A DNA stretch of 37,541 bases, taken from assembly GCA_007136405.1 (NCBI GenBank), contig SLHA01000065.1:1-37541 (forward strand). Reading direction: 5' to 3'. Origin of the DNA: Candidatus Latescibacterota bacterium (GTDB lineage Bacteria > Latescibacterota > UBA2968 > UBA8231). A program made the position numbers and the translations under genes. The notes under the pieces were generated by a model. That model was not told where the DNA came from, did no database searches, and was given only the letters and a program-made list of their open reading frames with translations. This document shows, piece after piece, positions 1 to 14,702 of the stretch; within the stretch, counting starts at the first letter, position 1, and each line of letters starts with the position of its first letter.

Positions 1-1482
1 CTGGCGCGCCAGCAGCGTCTCGCGGTCGCTGCTGGCGCGGCGCAGGACGCCGTCCGTCAGCAGGCTGTCGTCACCGGTGGCGCGCGCCTGGTCGATCAGT
101 TGCTCGCGCAGGGCTGCAAGGAGGTCGGCGTGCGGGGCGCTGCCCGCCAGATTGTCGACTTCACCCGGATCGTTCGTCTGGTCGTACAGCTCCTCGGTCG
201 CATTGGCGGCCGAGTAGACGTATTTCCAGCGTCCATCGCAGATCATGGCGCTGGAGTAGTCGCCTTCCAGCGTGCTGGCATAGTAGACATCGCGCACCGC
301 GGCCGCGGGTTCCGCCAGCACCGGCGCCAGATCCTGACCCTGGACCGGTGCGCCGATGGGCGCGCGGGCCGCGGCGGCGAAGGTCGGCAGGATGTCCTGC
401 AATCCGACCAGGGCATCGCTTACCGCGCCACTCGACACGCCGGGACCTGCAGCCAGGAACGGCACCCGCACGGAGCCGTTCATGTGGTTGCTCTTGAACC
501 ACGTGCCGAAGTCCCCCATCAGATCGCCGTGATCGGAAGTGAACAGGATCAGCGTGTCGTCCAGCAGACCGTCTTCTTCCAGGCTGTTCAGCACCCGGCC
601 GACCATGCGGTCCAACCAGCTGATGCAACCGTAGTAGTAGGCCTTGATCACCTGGCGCGCCTGGGGACTGAGCATATCCTGGTAATGCGACATGCGCGAG
701 GCTTCGATACGCGGATTGATGCGTTCCAGCAGGGACTCGTCGCCGTACGGCGGCGGAACCTGGCGCGGGTCGTACATCCCGTCGTAGGGATCCGGTGGAT
801 CGTACGGACTGTGGGGCTTGGGCGAGCTCATCCACAGAAAGAAGGGGCGGTCGTTGAAGTCTTTCTGGTGCCGCGCCAGCTGGCGCAGGGTGCAGTCTGC
901 GATCCAGTGGTCCACGGTGTGTTCCGGCGGCAACGGACTGCGACAGGGATGCACGTCATTGTTGCCGATACCGTGGGCCCGGGTGTAGCCGAAATAGCCC
1001 ACGTCGCGCAGATAGTCGAAATAATCCTCGATGCCTTCCATCTCGCCGGTGGGATCGAATTGGGCCAGCATGCGCCCGCTTTCCGTCAATTCCACATGCT
1101 CGAAGCCGTGTACCAGACGCGGTTGGCCGGGCGGCGAGTAGGGCACGAAATGTAATTTCCCCAATATGTAGGTGCGGTACCCGACTGCCTTGAGCGTCTC
1201 GGTCAGCAACGGCTGACCGTCCCGTATGCGGCCGCTGTTGTTCTTGCTGCCGGTGCAGACGTGGGGATAGTTGCCGGTCATGATGGCGGCCCGCGCCGGC
1301 ACGCAGATAGGGTCAGGCGTGAAAGCGTTACGAAAACGGACGCCGCGCTGCGCCAAGCCGTCCAGGTTGGGCGTCTGGATGACCGGATTACCCATGCAAC
1401 CCAGCGCATCCCAGCGGAACTGATCGGCGGTGATCAGCAGGATGTTCGGACGGGTCGAATGCTGCGGTGTCACGGTGCTCAT
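1..1482 (-). CDS. Sulfatase (formylglycine-dependent), 3' end cut off by window edge
   Basis: Hydrolyses a sulfate ester; in this type of organism the substrate is usually a sulfated polysaccharide, but it cannot be read here. The ATG at 1482 is preceded by AAGGAG (1492-1497) with 9-base spacing. An out-of-frame ATG at 1490 gives only a three-codon peptide. The 494 visible codons run without a stop to base 1. Residues about 13-50 carry the N-terminal sulfatase core (NILLITADQFRWDALG). The formylglycine motif C-V-P-A-R starts at Cys60, followed by AAIMTG, so the Cys-type anaerobic or aerobic maturation system would be needed; no maturase gene is in the window. The second metal site, FTSDHGD, lies in the middle of the protein, followed by KSNHMNGSVRVPF. 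No signal peptide is obvious, so the protein may be cytoplasmic or the start may be annotated short. Divergent from cutA. Confidence 0.93.
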   Translation of the reverse strand, partial: MSTVTPQHSTRPNILLITADQFRWDALGCMGNPVIQTPNLDGLAQRGVRFRNAFTPDPICVPARAAIMTGNYPHVCTGSKNNSGRIRDGQPLLTETLKAVGYRTYILGKLHFVPYSPPGQPRLVHGFEHVELTESGRMLAQFDPTGEMEGIEDYFDYLRDVGYFGYTRAHGIGNNDVHPCRSPLPPEHTVDHWIADCTLRQLARHQKDFNDRPFFLWMSSPKPHSPYDPPDPYDGMYDPRQVPPPYGDESLLERINPRIEASRMSHYQDMLSPQARQVIKAYYYGCISWLDRMVGRVLNSLEEDGLLDDTLILFTSDHGDLMGDFGTWFKSNHMNGSVRVPFLAAGPGVSSGAVSDALVGLQDILPTFAAAARAPIGAPVQGQDLAPVLAEPAAAVRDVYYASTLEGDYSSAMICDGRWKYVYSAANATEELYDQTNDPGEVDNLAGSAPHADLLAALREQLIDQARATGDDSLLTDGVLRRASSDRETLLARQ

Positions 1483-1743
1483 GGGTTCATGCTCCTTGTT
1501 GGATGTCGGCGCATGGAGGCGGAGGTAGCGATATGACCTGGCCTGCCGTATGTTCCAGCGACGGCAGTCTCCGGTACTCGGGCCGGCGCCGATAGAAACC
1601 CGGCGGTGCCACTCAAACTGCACGGTTCAGAGGGAAAAGGCAACGGTGTCGACGCCGGTGCGGCTCATCACTGCACACCGCATGCCTGCCGGGTATTGTC
1701 TGCTCAACGCTACTCACACCCTTACCAAGCAGGGAGCGCAACC
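1483..1743. other. Divergent intergenic region, sulfatase / cutA
   Basis: 261 bases between divergent genes. I see ribosome sites at both ends but no convincing -35/-10 pair and no inverted repeat of note. Confidence 0.4.
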
Positions 1744-2088
1744 ATGCAACACATCGCGGTAGTTACCACGGTAGGCGACATGGACCAGGGCCGCAGACTG
1801 GCCCGAACGATTGTCGAGCGCGGTCTGGCCGCCTGTGTCCGCCTCATACCGGCGGAGAGCTTCTTTGTCTGGAAGGACGAGGTGCAGCAGGAAACAGAAA
1901 CGCAGGTAGTGATCAAAACGACGCACGATCTGTATGACGCCCTGGAGGCGGCTATCGTCCAGGAACATCCCTACGAGCTGCCGGCCATTTACGCCACGGC
2001 GTTATGCCGGGTGTACGAACCGTACGGCCAGTGGGTAATCGAGTGCACGGCAGCGGCCCGCAGCCGCACCCGCGGCACCGCGGTCTGA
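1744..2088 (+). CDS. cutA: CutA-family divalent-cation tolerance protein
   Basis: Small trimeric CutA1 protein, 114 residues, the usual family length. The family is linked to divalent metal tolerance, but its biochemical role is poorly defined. Family features visible are the N-terminal strand HIAVVTTVGDMDQGRRLARTIVERGLAACV, the central FVWKDEVQQETETQVVIKT segment, and HPYELPAIYA near the C-terminus. The start at 1744 is chosen because it begins exactly at the family N-terminus and is preceded by AGGGAG (1731-1736). The same frame stays open upstream to 1606, but that part has no family similarity. It stands alone on the plus strand, divergent from the sulfatase and convergent with gltD. Confidence 0.92.
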   Translation: MQHIAVVTTVGDMDQGRRLARTIVERGLAACVRLIPAESFFVWKDEVQQETETQVVIKTTHDLYDALEAAIVQEHPYELPAIYATALCRVYEPYGQWVIECTAAARSRTRGTAV

Positions 2089-2249
2089 ACGCCACTCCTC
2101 CATCGCCCAGTGGACGCACGCAGCATCGGCACCGGTTCCTGAACGCGCCTGCGTGGTCGAATGCGGCGAACCTGAAGCCGGCAGCATGGCGAACGATTCG
2201 AACCTGGATCCGGGGTCATCGCGTATGCCGCGCTCGAAAGCCGGCAGCA
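2089..2249. other. Convergent intergenic region between cutA and gltD
   Basis: 161 bases between two converging stop codons. I looked for a hairpin followed by a T-run on either strand and found none that is convincing. The 13-base string AAGCCGGCAGCAT occurs twice (near 2174 and 2238) as a spaced direct repeat. Short frames crossing it read into both neighbours out of frame and are not supported as genes. Confidence 0.4.
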
Positions 2250-3678
2250 TCATGCGCCGCGCCGGCGCAGGTACGCGTCCACGCCCCGGGCGGCGTGGGC
2301 GCCGTCGGCCAGCGCCCTGACGATCAGCGAAGCTCCCTGGGCCATGTCTCCGGCGATGAACACGCCGGGTTCAGACGTCATATGGTTGTCGTCGCGGCGC
2401 GGAATCCCGCGGTCGTCCCGCTCCAGTTGCAGTTCCTCGACATAACAGTTGCGACCGGGTCCCGTGAAACCGAGGGCCAGAAGCACCAGGTCCGTGTCGA
2501 CGGCAAAGTCGGAACCGGGTATCTCGCGCGGCACGGCACGTCCGGAAGCATCCGCCTCCCAGGACACCTCACAGGCGTGCAGGCGCGCCACGCGGCCGTC
2601 GCGGCCTTCAAGACGTTTGGTCATCACGCTCCAGCGCCGCTCACCGCCCTCCTGATGACTGCTGGATTCACGCATCTTGTTCGGCCACTCCGGCCAGGGG
2701 GTGGCCGGTGACCGGTCCGGCGGAGGTTGCGGCATGATCTCGAACTGGTACACATGCTGTGCACCCTGACGTAGCGCCGTGCCCAGGCAGTCCGCGCCGG
2801 TATCGCCGCCACCGATGATCGTGACCGTGCGGTTGCGCGCGAAGATGGATTCGGCCTCCGGTATGACCTCGTTGTCCACGCGCCGGTTCTGCTGGGTAAG
2901 ATAGGGCATGGCAAAATGCACACCGTCCAGTTCTCGCCCGGGAACGGGCAGGTCCCGTGGCTGACGCGCGCCGCCGGTCAGCACGGTGGCCTCGAAACGG
3001 CTGTGCACATAGCGGGCGGACAGATCTCGACCCACGTTCACACCGGTCTCGAATACGATCCCCTCCGCTTGCATCAACTGCAGACGCCGGTCCAGTATGC
3101 GTTTTTCCAGTTTGAAATCGGGAATCCCGTAGCGCAGTATACCGCCGGGTTTGGATGCCGTCTCGAAAACGGTGACCCAGTATCCTCTGCGGTTGAGCCA
3201 CCAGGCTGTCGCCAGGCCGGCCGGACCTGAACCGATCACCGCAACTCTCTCCGGCCGACGCACAGCCGGCGGTTGCGGACGGACCAATCCTTCCTGAAAC
3301 GCCTGGTCCACGACCATGCGCTCGACCTGCCGTATGGAGACCGGATTTCCGTGCAGCCCGGCCACGCAGGCTCCTTCGCAGGGTGCCGGACAGACCAACG
3401 CGGTGAATTCGGCCAACGGATCCGTGGACGCCAGAATCTCCCAGGCCTCGGCCCAGCGCCCCCTGAATGCCAGTTCGTTGAACTCCGGAATGATGTTTTC
3501 CAGCGGACATCCGCACCCGTGACAGAACGGGATGCCGCAGTCCATGCAACGGGCCGCCTGATCGCGCAGTTCCTCCGCGGTGAACTGGCGCTCGACAGCT
3601 CGCCAGTCTTTCAGACGGAGCTCCCGGCGCCGATACCCGGGGTCCTTGCGGGGTATCTCCATAAATGCCCGATCGTGT

Positions 3679-3686
<8 letters not shown>
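2250..3686 (-). CDS. gltD: Glutamate synthase (NADPH), small beta subunit
   Basis: Transfers electrons from NAD(P)H through FAD and iron-sulfur clusters to GltB for glutamate formation from glutamine and 2-oxoglutarate. 478 residues, the normal length. The N-terminal part has the paired cysteine clusters for two [4Fe-4S] centres ([15 protein letters not shown], then CPAPCEGAC). An FAD-binding GSGPAGL motif follows at about residue 150, and an NAD(P)H-binding GGGDTGADC later. The C-terminal [17 protein letters not shown] motif is present. The start ATG at 3686 lies inside the end of gltB in an ATGAGTGA overlap of 8 bases, implying translational coupling. Upstream in-frame codons have no family similarity. 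Last gene of the glnN-gltB-gltD operon. Confidence 0.96.
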
Positions 3687-8220
<4,534 letters not shown>

Positions 8221-8231
8221 TGCTGGCTCAC

Positions 8232-10316
8232 TCACAGGATGAACAGCATCTCCGCATAGGACGGCAGGGGCCACTGGTCATCCGGCACCAGGCCTTCGAG
8301 CGTGTCGGCGGCTTCGCGCATCTCCTCCATGGCCTTCAGCTTGGTAGCACCGTCGGACTCCATGCGTTCCTCGAGAGCGTTGATCCCATCCATCAGGGCA
8401 TCCAGGGCCCTGCCGACCTGTTCGAGCAGATGCGTGGCCGTGGCCGCAGACGCCTTGCAGGCCTGCAGGTTGATCACAGTTTCGGCCAGCTTGCACTGGT
8501 AGTCGATGGCCGCCGGAACGATCATGGTTTTGGCCATTTCCAGGGCGCAGTTGGCTTCGATAGCGACCTGCTTCTCGTACTGCTCCATGTACACTTCGTA
8601 GCGCGATTCGAGCTCCTGTTCGCTCAGCACTGCGTACCGGGCAAAGAGTTCACGGGCTTTACGCGACCGCAGGGGCTGCAGCGCTTCCGGCGTGGTGCGC
8701 AGGTTGGGCAGTCCGCGGCGTTCCGCTTCAGCTACCCATTCAGCCGAGTAGTTGTCGCCGTTGAACAGTATCCGCTTGTGATCCCGGACCGCGTCCTGCA
8801 GGACCACCGGCAGGACCTCGGCGAGTTCGCGCCCGTCGGCGATCTCGCTTTCCAGCCGTGTGCACATCGTATCCAGCGCTTCGGCGACGATGGTGTTCAT
8901 CACCACATTGGGTCCGGCACAGCTCTGGTTGGAACCGACGGCCCGGAATTCGAACTTGTTGCCGGTGAAAGCCAGCGGCGACGTTCTGTTGCGGTCCGTC
9001 TCGTGCAGCGGCAGTTGAGGCAGTGATGGCACGCCGAATTCCACGGTGCGGCCGGCCCGGCTGTCGCTCTGTACGCCCTGGCCGATCTGCTCGATGATCT
9101 CGGTAAGCTGCTCACCCAGGTAGATGGAGACGATGGCCGGGGGTGCCTCGTTGGCGCCCAGGCGATGATCGTTCCCGGCCGAGGCCACGGCGGCACGCAG
9201 GATATCCGCATGCGTATCGACGGCTTGAATCAAGGCGCACAACAGCGTGAGAAACTTGGCGTCCTCATGAGGATCGTCACCGGGAGCCAGCCAGTTCTTT
9301 CCATCGGTTCCACGGATGGCCCAATTGTTGTGCTTGCCGGAACCGTTGACTCCGGCGAAAGGTTTTTCGTGCAGCAGGCAGGTGAACCCATGTTGGTCGG
9401 CGATGTGCGGCAGAAGCTCCATGACCAGCATGTTGTGATCCACGGCCAGGTTCAGGCTCTCAAACACCGGAGCCAGTTCGAACTGCCCGGGGCATACCTC
9501 GTTGTGCCGGGTCTTGGCCGGTACGCCCAGGCGCCAGAGATGGTGGTCCAGATCCGTCATAAACGCCATGACGCGCGGTTTGATCGGGCCGAAGTAATGA
9601 TCCTCCATCTGCTGGTGTTTCGCCGGCGAACGTCCGAACAAGGTGCGCCCTGATTGCAGCAGATCCAGCCGGGCTTCGGCGTAACGCTTGTCCACCAGGA
9701 AATACTCCTGCTCCGACCCGAGCGTGGCGTAGGCGATCTCATCATCCGATTCGATGCCGAACAGCCGGCCCAGACGGCGAATCTGTTTGGCCAGGGTTTC
9801 CATGGAGCGCATCAGTGGTGTTTTCTTGTCCAGTGCTTCGCCGCGGTATCCGCAGAAGACCGTCGGAATACACAGCACCGCACCATTGTCGCATTCCTTG
9901 ATGAATGCCGGGCTGGTGGGATCCCAGGCCGTATATCCGCGCGCTTCAAAGGTCACACGCAGACCGCCCGAGGGAAAACTGGAAGCATCGGGTTCGCCCT
10001 GAATCAGTTCCTTGCCGGAGAACTGCATCAGCGCGCCGCCTTCCTGGTCCGGAGTCAGGAACGACTCGTGCTTTTCCGCGGTTGCTCCGGTGAGCGGCTG
10101 GAACCAGTGGGTGAAATGGGTGGCGCCTTTTTCGATCGCCCACGTCTTCATGGCCTCGGCCACCTCGTTGGCGATCGCCGGATTTAGCGTCTTGCCATTG
10201 TGAATGGTCGCCAGCAGTGAAGCGTACGTGCTGTCCGACAAGTAGTTACGCATGGCTTTGAGGCTAAATACATTCTGGCCGAAGGACTCGGCCGCTGACG
10301 ACACTGCGGTATCCAT
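8232..10316 (-). CDS. glnN: Type III glutamine synthetase
   Basis: ATP-dependent amidation of glutamate to glutamine, the ammonia-capturing step that feeds GltBD. 694 residues, typical of the large GSIII (GlnN) family and far longer than GSI or GSII. GSIII hallmarks visible are the N-terminal [12 protein letters not shown], the [16 protein letters not shown] segment, [31 protein letters not shown], and the active-site region [13 protein letters not shown] followed by [13 protein letters not shown]. The ATG at 10316 begins the family N-terminus; AGGAG lies 11 bases upstream. First gene of the glnN-gltB-gltD operon, whose stop overlaps or abuts the gltB start. A -24/-12 promoter about 100 bases upstream and the divergent NifA-like gene suggest sigma-54 control by nitrogen status. 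Confidence 0.96.
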   Translation of the reverse strand: MDTAVSSAAESFGQNVFSLKAMRNYLSDSTYASLLATIHNGKTLNPAIANEVAEAMKTWAIEKGATHFTHWFQPLTGATAEKHESFLTPDQEGGALMQFSGKELIQGEPDASSFPSGGLRVTFEARGYTAWDPTSPAFIKECDNGAVLCIPTVFCGYRGEALDKKTPLMRSMETLAKQIRRLGRLFGIESDDEIAYATLGSEQEYFLVDKRYAEARLDLLQSGRTLFGRSPAKHQQMEDHYFGPIKPRVMAFMTDLDHHLWRLGVPAKTRHNEVCPGQFELAPVFESLNLAVDHNMLVMELLPHIADQHGFTCLLHEKPFAGVNGSGKHNNWAIRGTDGKNWLAPGDDPHEDAKFLTLLCALIQAVDTHADILRAAVASAGNDHRLGANEAPPAIVSIYLGEQLTEIIEQIGQGVQSDSRAGRTVEFGVPSLPQLPLHETDRNRTSPLAFTGNKFEFRAVGSNQSCAGPNVVMNTIVAEALDTMCTRLESEIADGRELAEVLPVVLQDAVRDHKRILFNGDNYSAEWVAEAERRGLPNLRTTPEALQPLRSRKARELFARYAVLSEQELESRYEVYMEQYEKQVAIEANCALEMAKTMIVPAAIDYQCKLAETVINLQACKASAATATHLLEQVGRALDALMDGINALEERMESDGATKLKAMEEMREAADTLEGLVPDDQWPLPSYAEMLFIL

Positions 10317-10416
10317 GATACGATCATCTCCTGATGCTTGAGGTTTACCCCACCCGAGGCGGCCAATCACGCGAGCGAGCCTGGCTGGGTCGCGTATAAG
10401 GCTCGGCGTACATCCA

Positions 10417-10432
10417 AGCAAGAACCATGCCC
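10417..10432 (-). promoter_or_regulatory. Sigma-54 (-24/-12) promoter for glnN-gltBD
   Basis: On the minus strand the sequence reads GGGCAT-GGTTC-TTGCT. The sigma-54 consensus is TGGCAC-GRNNN-TTGCW, so it matches everywhere except the first and sixth positions, and both invariant dinucleotides (GG and GC) are present with correct spacing. Transcription would begin roughly at 10405, leaving about 90 bases before the glnN ATG. The divergent gene encodes exactly the class of activator such a promoter requires. Confidence 0.72.
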
Positions 10433-10441
10433 GTATCAAAC

Positions 10442-10460
10442 AACGATGCAATAAATCGTT
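10442..10460. promoter_or_regulatory. Perfect inverted repeat, candidate operator upstream of glnN
   Basis: AACGAT-N7-ATCGTT, a perfect 6-7-6 dyad with a 19-base span typical of a dimeric regulator site. It sits 10 bases upstream of the -24 element, closer than most sigma-54 enhancer sites. It could bind the NifA-like protein, another regulator, or be chance. Confidence 0.35.
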
Positions 10461-10636
10461 AAAACATATATTTACAGGTAGATACGCACAATACACATGG
10501 ACTCCCGAGCGAGGACGGATGATTTCGAAACCAACAATTTTGTAGCATAACCTTGCACTACGAACACATTTGTGCTTTTTTGAGAAAACCGTACAGCTTG
10601 CCAAGCGTGTCCCTTCACCGCGCCAGGAACACTACC

Positions 10637-12190
10637 ATGCCTGATCCGGCTGCCGTCGACCTCGACCGTGCCAACATGGAACTGGAGACCCTGTACAGAA
10701 TTTCCCAGACATCGGCCCATGAGGTTGACGTCCAGCACCTGATGAACGACGTGCTGGACATTCTGGAGATGAGATTCGGCATGTGGCGCGGCACACTCAC
10801 GCTGCTGCGTCCGGACACGGACATTCTGGCCATCGAGGCTTCCCGCGGCCTGTCGAGGGAGGAGCAGAGCCGGGGTGAATACCGTCTGGGTGAAGGCATC
10901 ACGGGACGGGTCGCCCAGACCGGCCGGACAGCTATCATCCCTGACATCACCAAGGATCCGCATTTCCTTGACCGGACCATGTCCCGGCAAGCATCCCAAG
11001 TTGCCTTCATCTGCGTGCCCATCAAACATCAGAATCGCACCATAGGCGCGATGAGCATTGACCGGCCCCTGGCACCGCAGGAGTCGTTACAGCGCGATGC
11101 TGTTTTCCTCAAACTGATCGCCGACGTGCTGGCCGAATCCGTCTTCCGCATCCGCGCCCAGATGGAGGAACGCCGGAATCTCGTCGAGGAAAACCGGCGT
11201 CTGAAGCTGCAGCTGGATGACCGTTATCATCCTGCCAACATCATAGGCAACTGCGCCAGCATGCGGCAGGTGTATCAGCAGATCGCCCAGGTTGCGGACA
11301 GCCCGGCCACGGTGCTCATTCGCGGCGAATCCGGCACCGGCAAGGAGTTGATCGCGCGCGCCCTGCACAGCAGCAGTCCGCGCCGCAACGGTCCCATGAT
11401 CACGGTGAACTGCGCCGCACTGCCCGACAGCCTGGTGGAAAGCGAGTTGTTCGGTCATGAGAAAGGCGCCTTTACCGGAGCGTCCATGCAGCGAAAGGGC
11501 CGGTTTGAGCTGGCGCACGGCGGTACGCTGTTCCTGGACGAGATCGGCGATATCAGTCCTGCCGTGCAGGTCCGGCTGTTGCGCGTGCTGCAGGAAAGGG
11601 CCTTCGAGCGCGTCGGCGGACAGGAGACCATCATGGTCAACGTCCGGATCATCACGGCCACAAGCCGCAATCTGGAAGCAGCTATGGCGGAGGAGCGTTT
11701 CCGGGAGGATCTGTATTACCGGCTCAATGTGTTTCCCATCCACGTGCCGCCGCTGCGCGAACGCCGGGCGGACATCATGCTGCTGGCCGATCATTTCATT
11801 AAGCAATACAGCCAGGCTTACCAGCGCAAGGTAGTGCGCATATCCACCGCGGCCATCAACATGATGATGGCCTATCATTGGCCGGGCAACGTGCGTGAAC
11901 TGGAAAACTGTATCGAACGCGCGGTTCTCACCACCTCCGACCAGGTCATCCATGGCTATAACCTGCCGCCGTCGCTGCAGACCAGCGAGCAGACGCATAC
12001 AGCGATCATTCCCGAGGAAGGCGGCAGCCTCAAAGGCATGCTGGAGGCTTACGAGCGCGAGATCGTCATCGACGCGCTGAAAAAGCACCGGGGAAAGATG
12101 ACCGTTACCGCCCGCGAGCTGCGCACTACGCCGCGGGTCATCGGCTACGCGGTGAAGCGGTTGGGCATCGATCCAGCTGAATACCGGTAG
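10637..12190 (+). CDS. NifA/NtrC-like sigma-54-dependent transcriptional activator
   Basis: Enhancer-binding protein that uses ATP hydrolysis to open sigma-54 promoters. 517 residues. An N-terminal GAF sensor domain covers about residues 20-165. A short coiled linker rich in E and R follows. The AAA+ domain spans about 190-430, with Walker A GESGTGKE at 230-237, the sigma-54 contact loop GAFTGA at 277-282, Walker [12 protein letters not shown] and the sensor segment [14 protein letters not shown]. The C-terminal helix-turn-helix contains [14 protein letters not shown], which resembles NifA rather than NtrC. There is no receiver domain, so control is probably by a ligand on the GAF domain or by a partner protein. 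The ATG at 10637 has AGGA 8 bases upstream. No nif structural genes are present; the divergent GS/GOGAT operon is the likely target. Confidence 0.93.
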   Translation: MPDPAAVDLDRANMELETLYRISQTSAHEVDVQHLMNDVLDILEMRFGMWRGTLTLLRPDTDILAIEASRGLSREEQSRGEYRLGEGITGRVAQTGRTAIIPDITKDPHFLDRTMSRQASQVAFICVPIKHQNRTIGAMSIDRPLAPQESLQRDAVFLKLIADVLAESVFRIRAQMEERRNLVEENRRLKLQLDDRYHPANIIGNCASMRQVYQQIAQVADSPATVLIRGESGTGKELIARALHSSSPRRNGPMITVNCAALPDSLVESELFGHEKGAFTGASMQRKGRFELAHGGTLFLDEIGDISPAVQVRLLRVLQERAFERVGGQETIMVNVRIITATSRNLEAAMAEERFREDLYYRLNVFPIHVPPLRERRADIMLLADHFIKQYSQAYQRKVVRISTAAINMMMAYHWPGNVRELENCIERAVLTTSDQVIHGYNLPPSLQTSEQTHTAIIPEEGGSLKGMLEAYEREIVIDALKKHRGKMTVTARELRTTPRVIGYAVKRLGIDPAEYR

Positions 12191-12242
12191 CGTGATCGCC
12201 CGGTGCGATTGCGTTGTTCCAAACCCATTGGAGGGCTACAGT

Positions 12243-14702
12243 ATGATATCGCGACCGATGATAGCGCTGACAACGCTGATCTGGATTGCTACAGCTAGTC
12301 CCTGGCTGGCCAAAACGCACGCCGTCTTTGGCGGGGAGGTGACCCTGGCCGGGATGGATGGATCCCTGGCTCCGATCATCATCTCCGCGCCCTTCGTGCC
12401 GGAGCATCCGGACTGTCCGCGAGGCGAATTCGGCGCTGAAGTAGTGGAAGACCTGGTGTACCATATGGAGCAGATGACCGGACGGCGGCCCGAAGTGCAT
12501 TCCGCCGCTGCTCTTGTGGAGCTTCCCACGCCGGCTGTGGTCCTGGGCGAACGGGCGCAGCAGCTGGGCGCCGCTCCGCAGCATGAGACCGTGATGGCGG
12601 AATCTTTCCGGCTTCTGACCAGGGACGGACGGGTGCTGATCGGTGGCGAGAGTCTCTGCGGCGTTGCCCATGGCGTATACGAGTTGCTGCGTCAGTTGGG
12701 GTGTGACTGGATATTCCCGGGCCCGGAGGGAGAGGTCATCCCGTCCCGTCAAACCGTGACCATCGGCCCGCTCGACCTGGCCTGCAAGCCCGCCTTCGAG
12801 ATGCGCTCACCATGGTACAGCGGCGGTCCGACCATCGTCACCGATGAGGAACAGGCGGAATTCAGACAGTGGCGCATACGCCAGCAGCAGACCCTTCCGG
12901 GTGCGCGCCGTCACCCCACGTTCCTGGCCGGCGGCGGACACTACTGGCACGGCTTGATGGCCCGCAACCGAGCACTGCTGGAAGCCCGTCCCGAGATGCG
13001 CGCCCTGACCCGCCTGGCTGACGGTACCTTCGTGCGCACCTGGGGCCAGCTCGAGGCCGCTAACCCGGACGTAGTGGACCTGACGGTGCGGGACATCCGG
13101 GAAACCTTCGCGCGCAACGACTGGCCCCACGACAAGGCGATTTCGATGTTCATCGGCCCCAACGACGGCGGCGGGTATTCGGTTTCACCGGAGGCCATGG
13201 CCGCTGGCGCCAGCCGCAGAGATCCACTCACCGGGGACAACGATCAGACGGATGTTCTAGTGCACTATGCCAATCGTGTTCTGGAGGAACTGGAGGACGA
13301 CTTCCCCAACCTGTACCTCGGCTGGTATCTGTACCACGTCCATGCCGACTACCCCATGCGTCACCACCCCCACCCGCGGTTGACGATCAGCATCGCTGAT
13401 ATCACGCACTCCCGCTATCACAGTCTCCAGGACCGGAGCAGTGCCACCCGGACCTATTACCGGGGCGTTCTGGAGCAATGGGCCAGACTCCACCGTGCAC
13501 AGGGCAATCCGTTGTCCTTCTATGGGTACAACTGGAATCTGGCCGAGAACATGCTACCCTACAGCAAGATGAAAATCTGGGGACAGGATCTACCCTATTA
13601 CCATGCCATGGGCGTAAGTGGCCACAATAACGAGCAGGACAAGGCATGGAGCATTCTGGGGCCGCACAACTACCTGATGGCGCGCATGGGATGGAACATC
13701 GAGCTGGAATGGGAGGCCGTGTTGGCTCGTTACTGCGAACTGGCCTTTGGGCCGGGCGCCCCGTACATGGAACGGTATTACCACTTGCTGATCGAGGCAC
13801 AGGAAGCCGGCAGCTACGAGGCGGGCGGTTACGGTTCGGTCCACCTGGTCTTCGATCGTACTTTTGTCGAAAAGTCGAAGGAATTGCTCCAACTGGCCGA
13901 CCAGGCGGCCGAGTCAGCGTTCCATCGGCGCAACGTGGACTACTTCGGTCAACCGGTAACCGCTCTGGAACTGTACCTGGATTATCTCGACGCAGTGAAC
14001 AGCTTCGATTTCGTCCAGGGTCAGCAGGCCTATCAGGCGATGATCGCCCATTGGGAAAAATACCTGGAAAAAAACAGCAACCTGGTATCACGGTACGGGC
14101 GGCGCTACCTGGAAAACTGGCTGTTCGGACCGTATGTCAGACAGGGCCTGCGGTACTCTAGCGGAGCGTACCACATCATTCACCCGTTCGCGGACGAGTT
14201 GCCCACCGCGCTGGATCCCAACACCAAGGGCCAATTCATGGGATTCTACCGGCCGGAGATGAACCATGACGGGTGGATCACCACCCGGACCTATTCGACC
14301 AGTTGGGACGCCCAAGGTATGGGTCCCTATCGCCAGGGTGCGGTCTGGTACCGCATCCCGTTCGACCTGCCCGGCTCCGTGGACGACGCTGAAGGGTTAG
14401 GTGTTTTCATCGGCGCCGTGGAGGATGAAGTCCACGTCTGGTGTAACGGCGTCTATGTGGGTCAGGGGCGCGGATTCATCCGTCCGTTCGCCTTCGACAT
14501 CACCGACCATGTGCACAGGGACAGGGAAAACCTGCTGGCCCTTCAAGTGGTCAGGCGGGACATGGTCAATGAAAACTGGCGCGGTGGGCTGATGTATCCC
14601 AGTTTCGTCTTTGCCGGTCCGCGGCTCGACGAACCGGCGCCGCGCCAGGAGCTGCCGTATCGCACGCTGCCTGGCGGCGGGCGTGAGCCCATCCGGGATT
14701 AG
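12243..14702 (+). CDS. Exported DUF4838-family glycosidase-like protein
   Basis: 819 residues. The N-terminus is a signal peptide (hydrophobic MIALTTLIWIATASPW, probable cleavage after THA). Residues about 30-180 resemble the alpha-glucuronidase/hexosaminidase-type N-terminal domain that precedes DUF4838, ending in GVAHGVYELLRQLGCDWIFPG and GEVIPS. The central part, with FIGPNDGGGY, LGWYLYHVHADYP and GVSGHNNEQDKAWS, looks like the DUF4838 TIM-barrel-type region. Residues about 680-800 form a galactose-binding-like jelly roll as found at the end of beta-galactosidases (WYRIPFDLP, VWCNGVYVGQGRG, FDITDHV, ENLLALQV). It probably acts on an extracellular glycan; the substrate is unknown. GGAGG lies 8 bases before the ATG. 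It follows the activator gene by 52 bases but is not obviously related to it. Its 3' end overlaps the convergent gene by 137 bases. Confidence 0.85.
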   Translation: MISRPMIALTTLIWIATASPWLAKTHAVFGGEVTLAGMDGSLAPIIISAPFVPEHPDCPRGEFGAEVVEDLVYHMEQMTGRRPEVHSAAALVELPTPAVVLGERAQQLGAAPQHETVMAESFRLLTRDGRVLIGGESLCGVAHGVYELLRQLGCDWIFPGPEGEVIPSRQTVTIGPLDLACKPAFEMRSPWYSGGPTIVTDEEQAEFRQWRIRQQQTLPGARRHPTFLAGGGHYWHGLMARNRALLEARPEMRALTRLADGTFVRTWGQLEAANPDVVDLTVRDIRETFARNDWPHDKAISMFIGPNDGGGYSVSPEAMAAGASRRDPLTGDNDQTDVLVHYANRVLEELEDDFPNLYLGWYLYHVHADYPMRHHPHPRLTISIADITHSRYHSLQDRSSATRTYYRGVLEQWARLHRAQGNPLSFYGYNWNLAENMLPYSKMKIWGQDLPYYHAMGVSGHNNEQDKAWSILGPHNYLMARMGWNIELEWEAVLARYCELAFGPGAPYMERYYHLLIEAQEAGSYEAGGYGSVHLVFDRTFVEKSKELLQLADQAAESAFHRRNVDYFGQPVTALELYLDYLDAVNSFDFVQGQQAYQAMIAHWEKYLEKNSNLVSRYGRRYLENWLFGPYVRQGLRYSSGAYHIIHPFADELPTALDPNTKGQFMGFYRPEMNHDGWITTRTYSTSWDAQGMGPYRQGAVWYRIPFDLPGSVDDAEGLGVFIGAVEDEVHVWCNGVYVGQGRGFIRPFAFDITDHVHRDRENLLALQVVRRDMVNENWRGGLMYPSFVFAGPRLDEPAPRQELPYRTLPGGGREPIRD

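Larger units (their letters stand above)
10317..10636. other. Divergent regulatory region, glnN / NifA-like regulator
   Basis: 320 bases between two divergent genes, clearly more AT-rich in 10433-10600 than the flanking coding sequence. It contains the sigma-54 promoter facing glnN (10417-10432) and a perfect inverted repeat (10442-10460), listed separately. A palindromic TTTCGAAA lies near 10523 and CACA-TT-TGTG near 10565. I looked for the classical NifA site TGT-N10-ACA and did not find it. No convincing sigma-70 promoter for the regulator gene is visible. Confidence 0.6.

Noticed and set aside
100..1155. 351-codon plus-strand frame opposite the sulfatase
   Set aside because: The minus strand encodes a sulfatase with the formylglycine motif over the same bases.
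10433..10636. Classical NifA enhancer site TGT-N10-ACA
   Set aside because: Each TGT on both strands was checked; none has ACA at the required distance.
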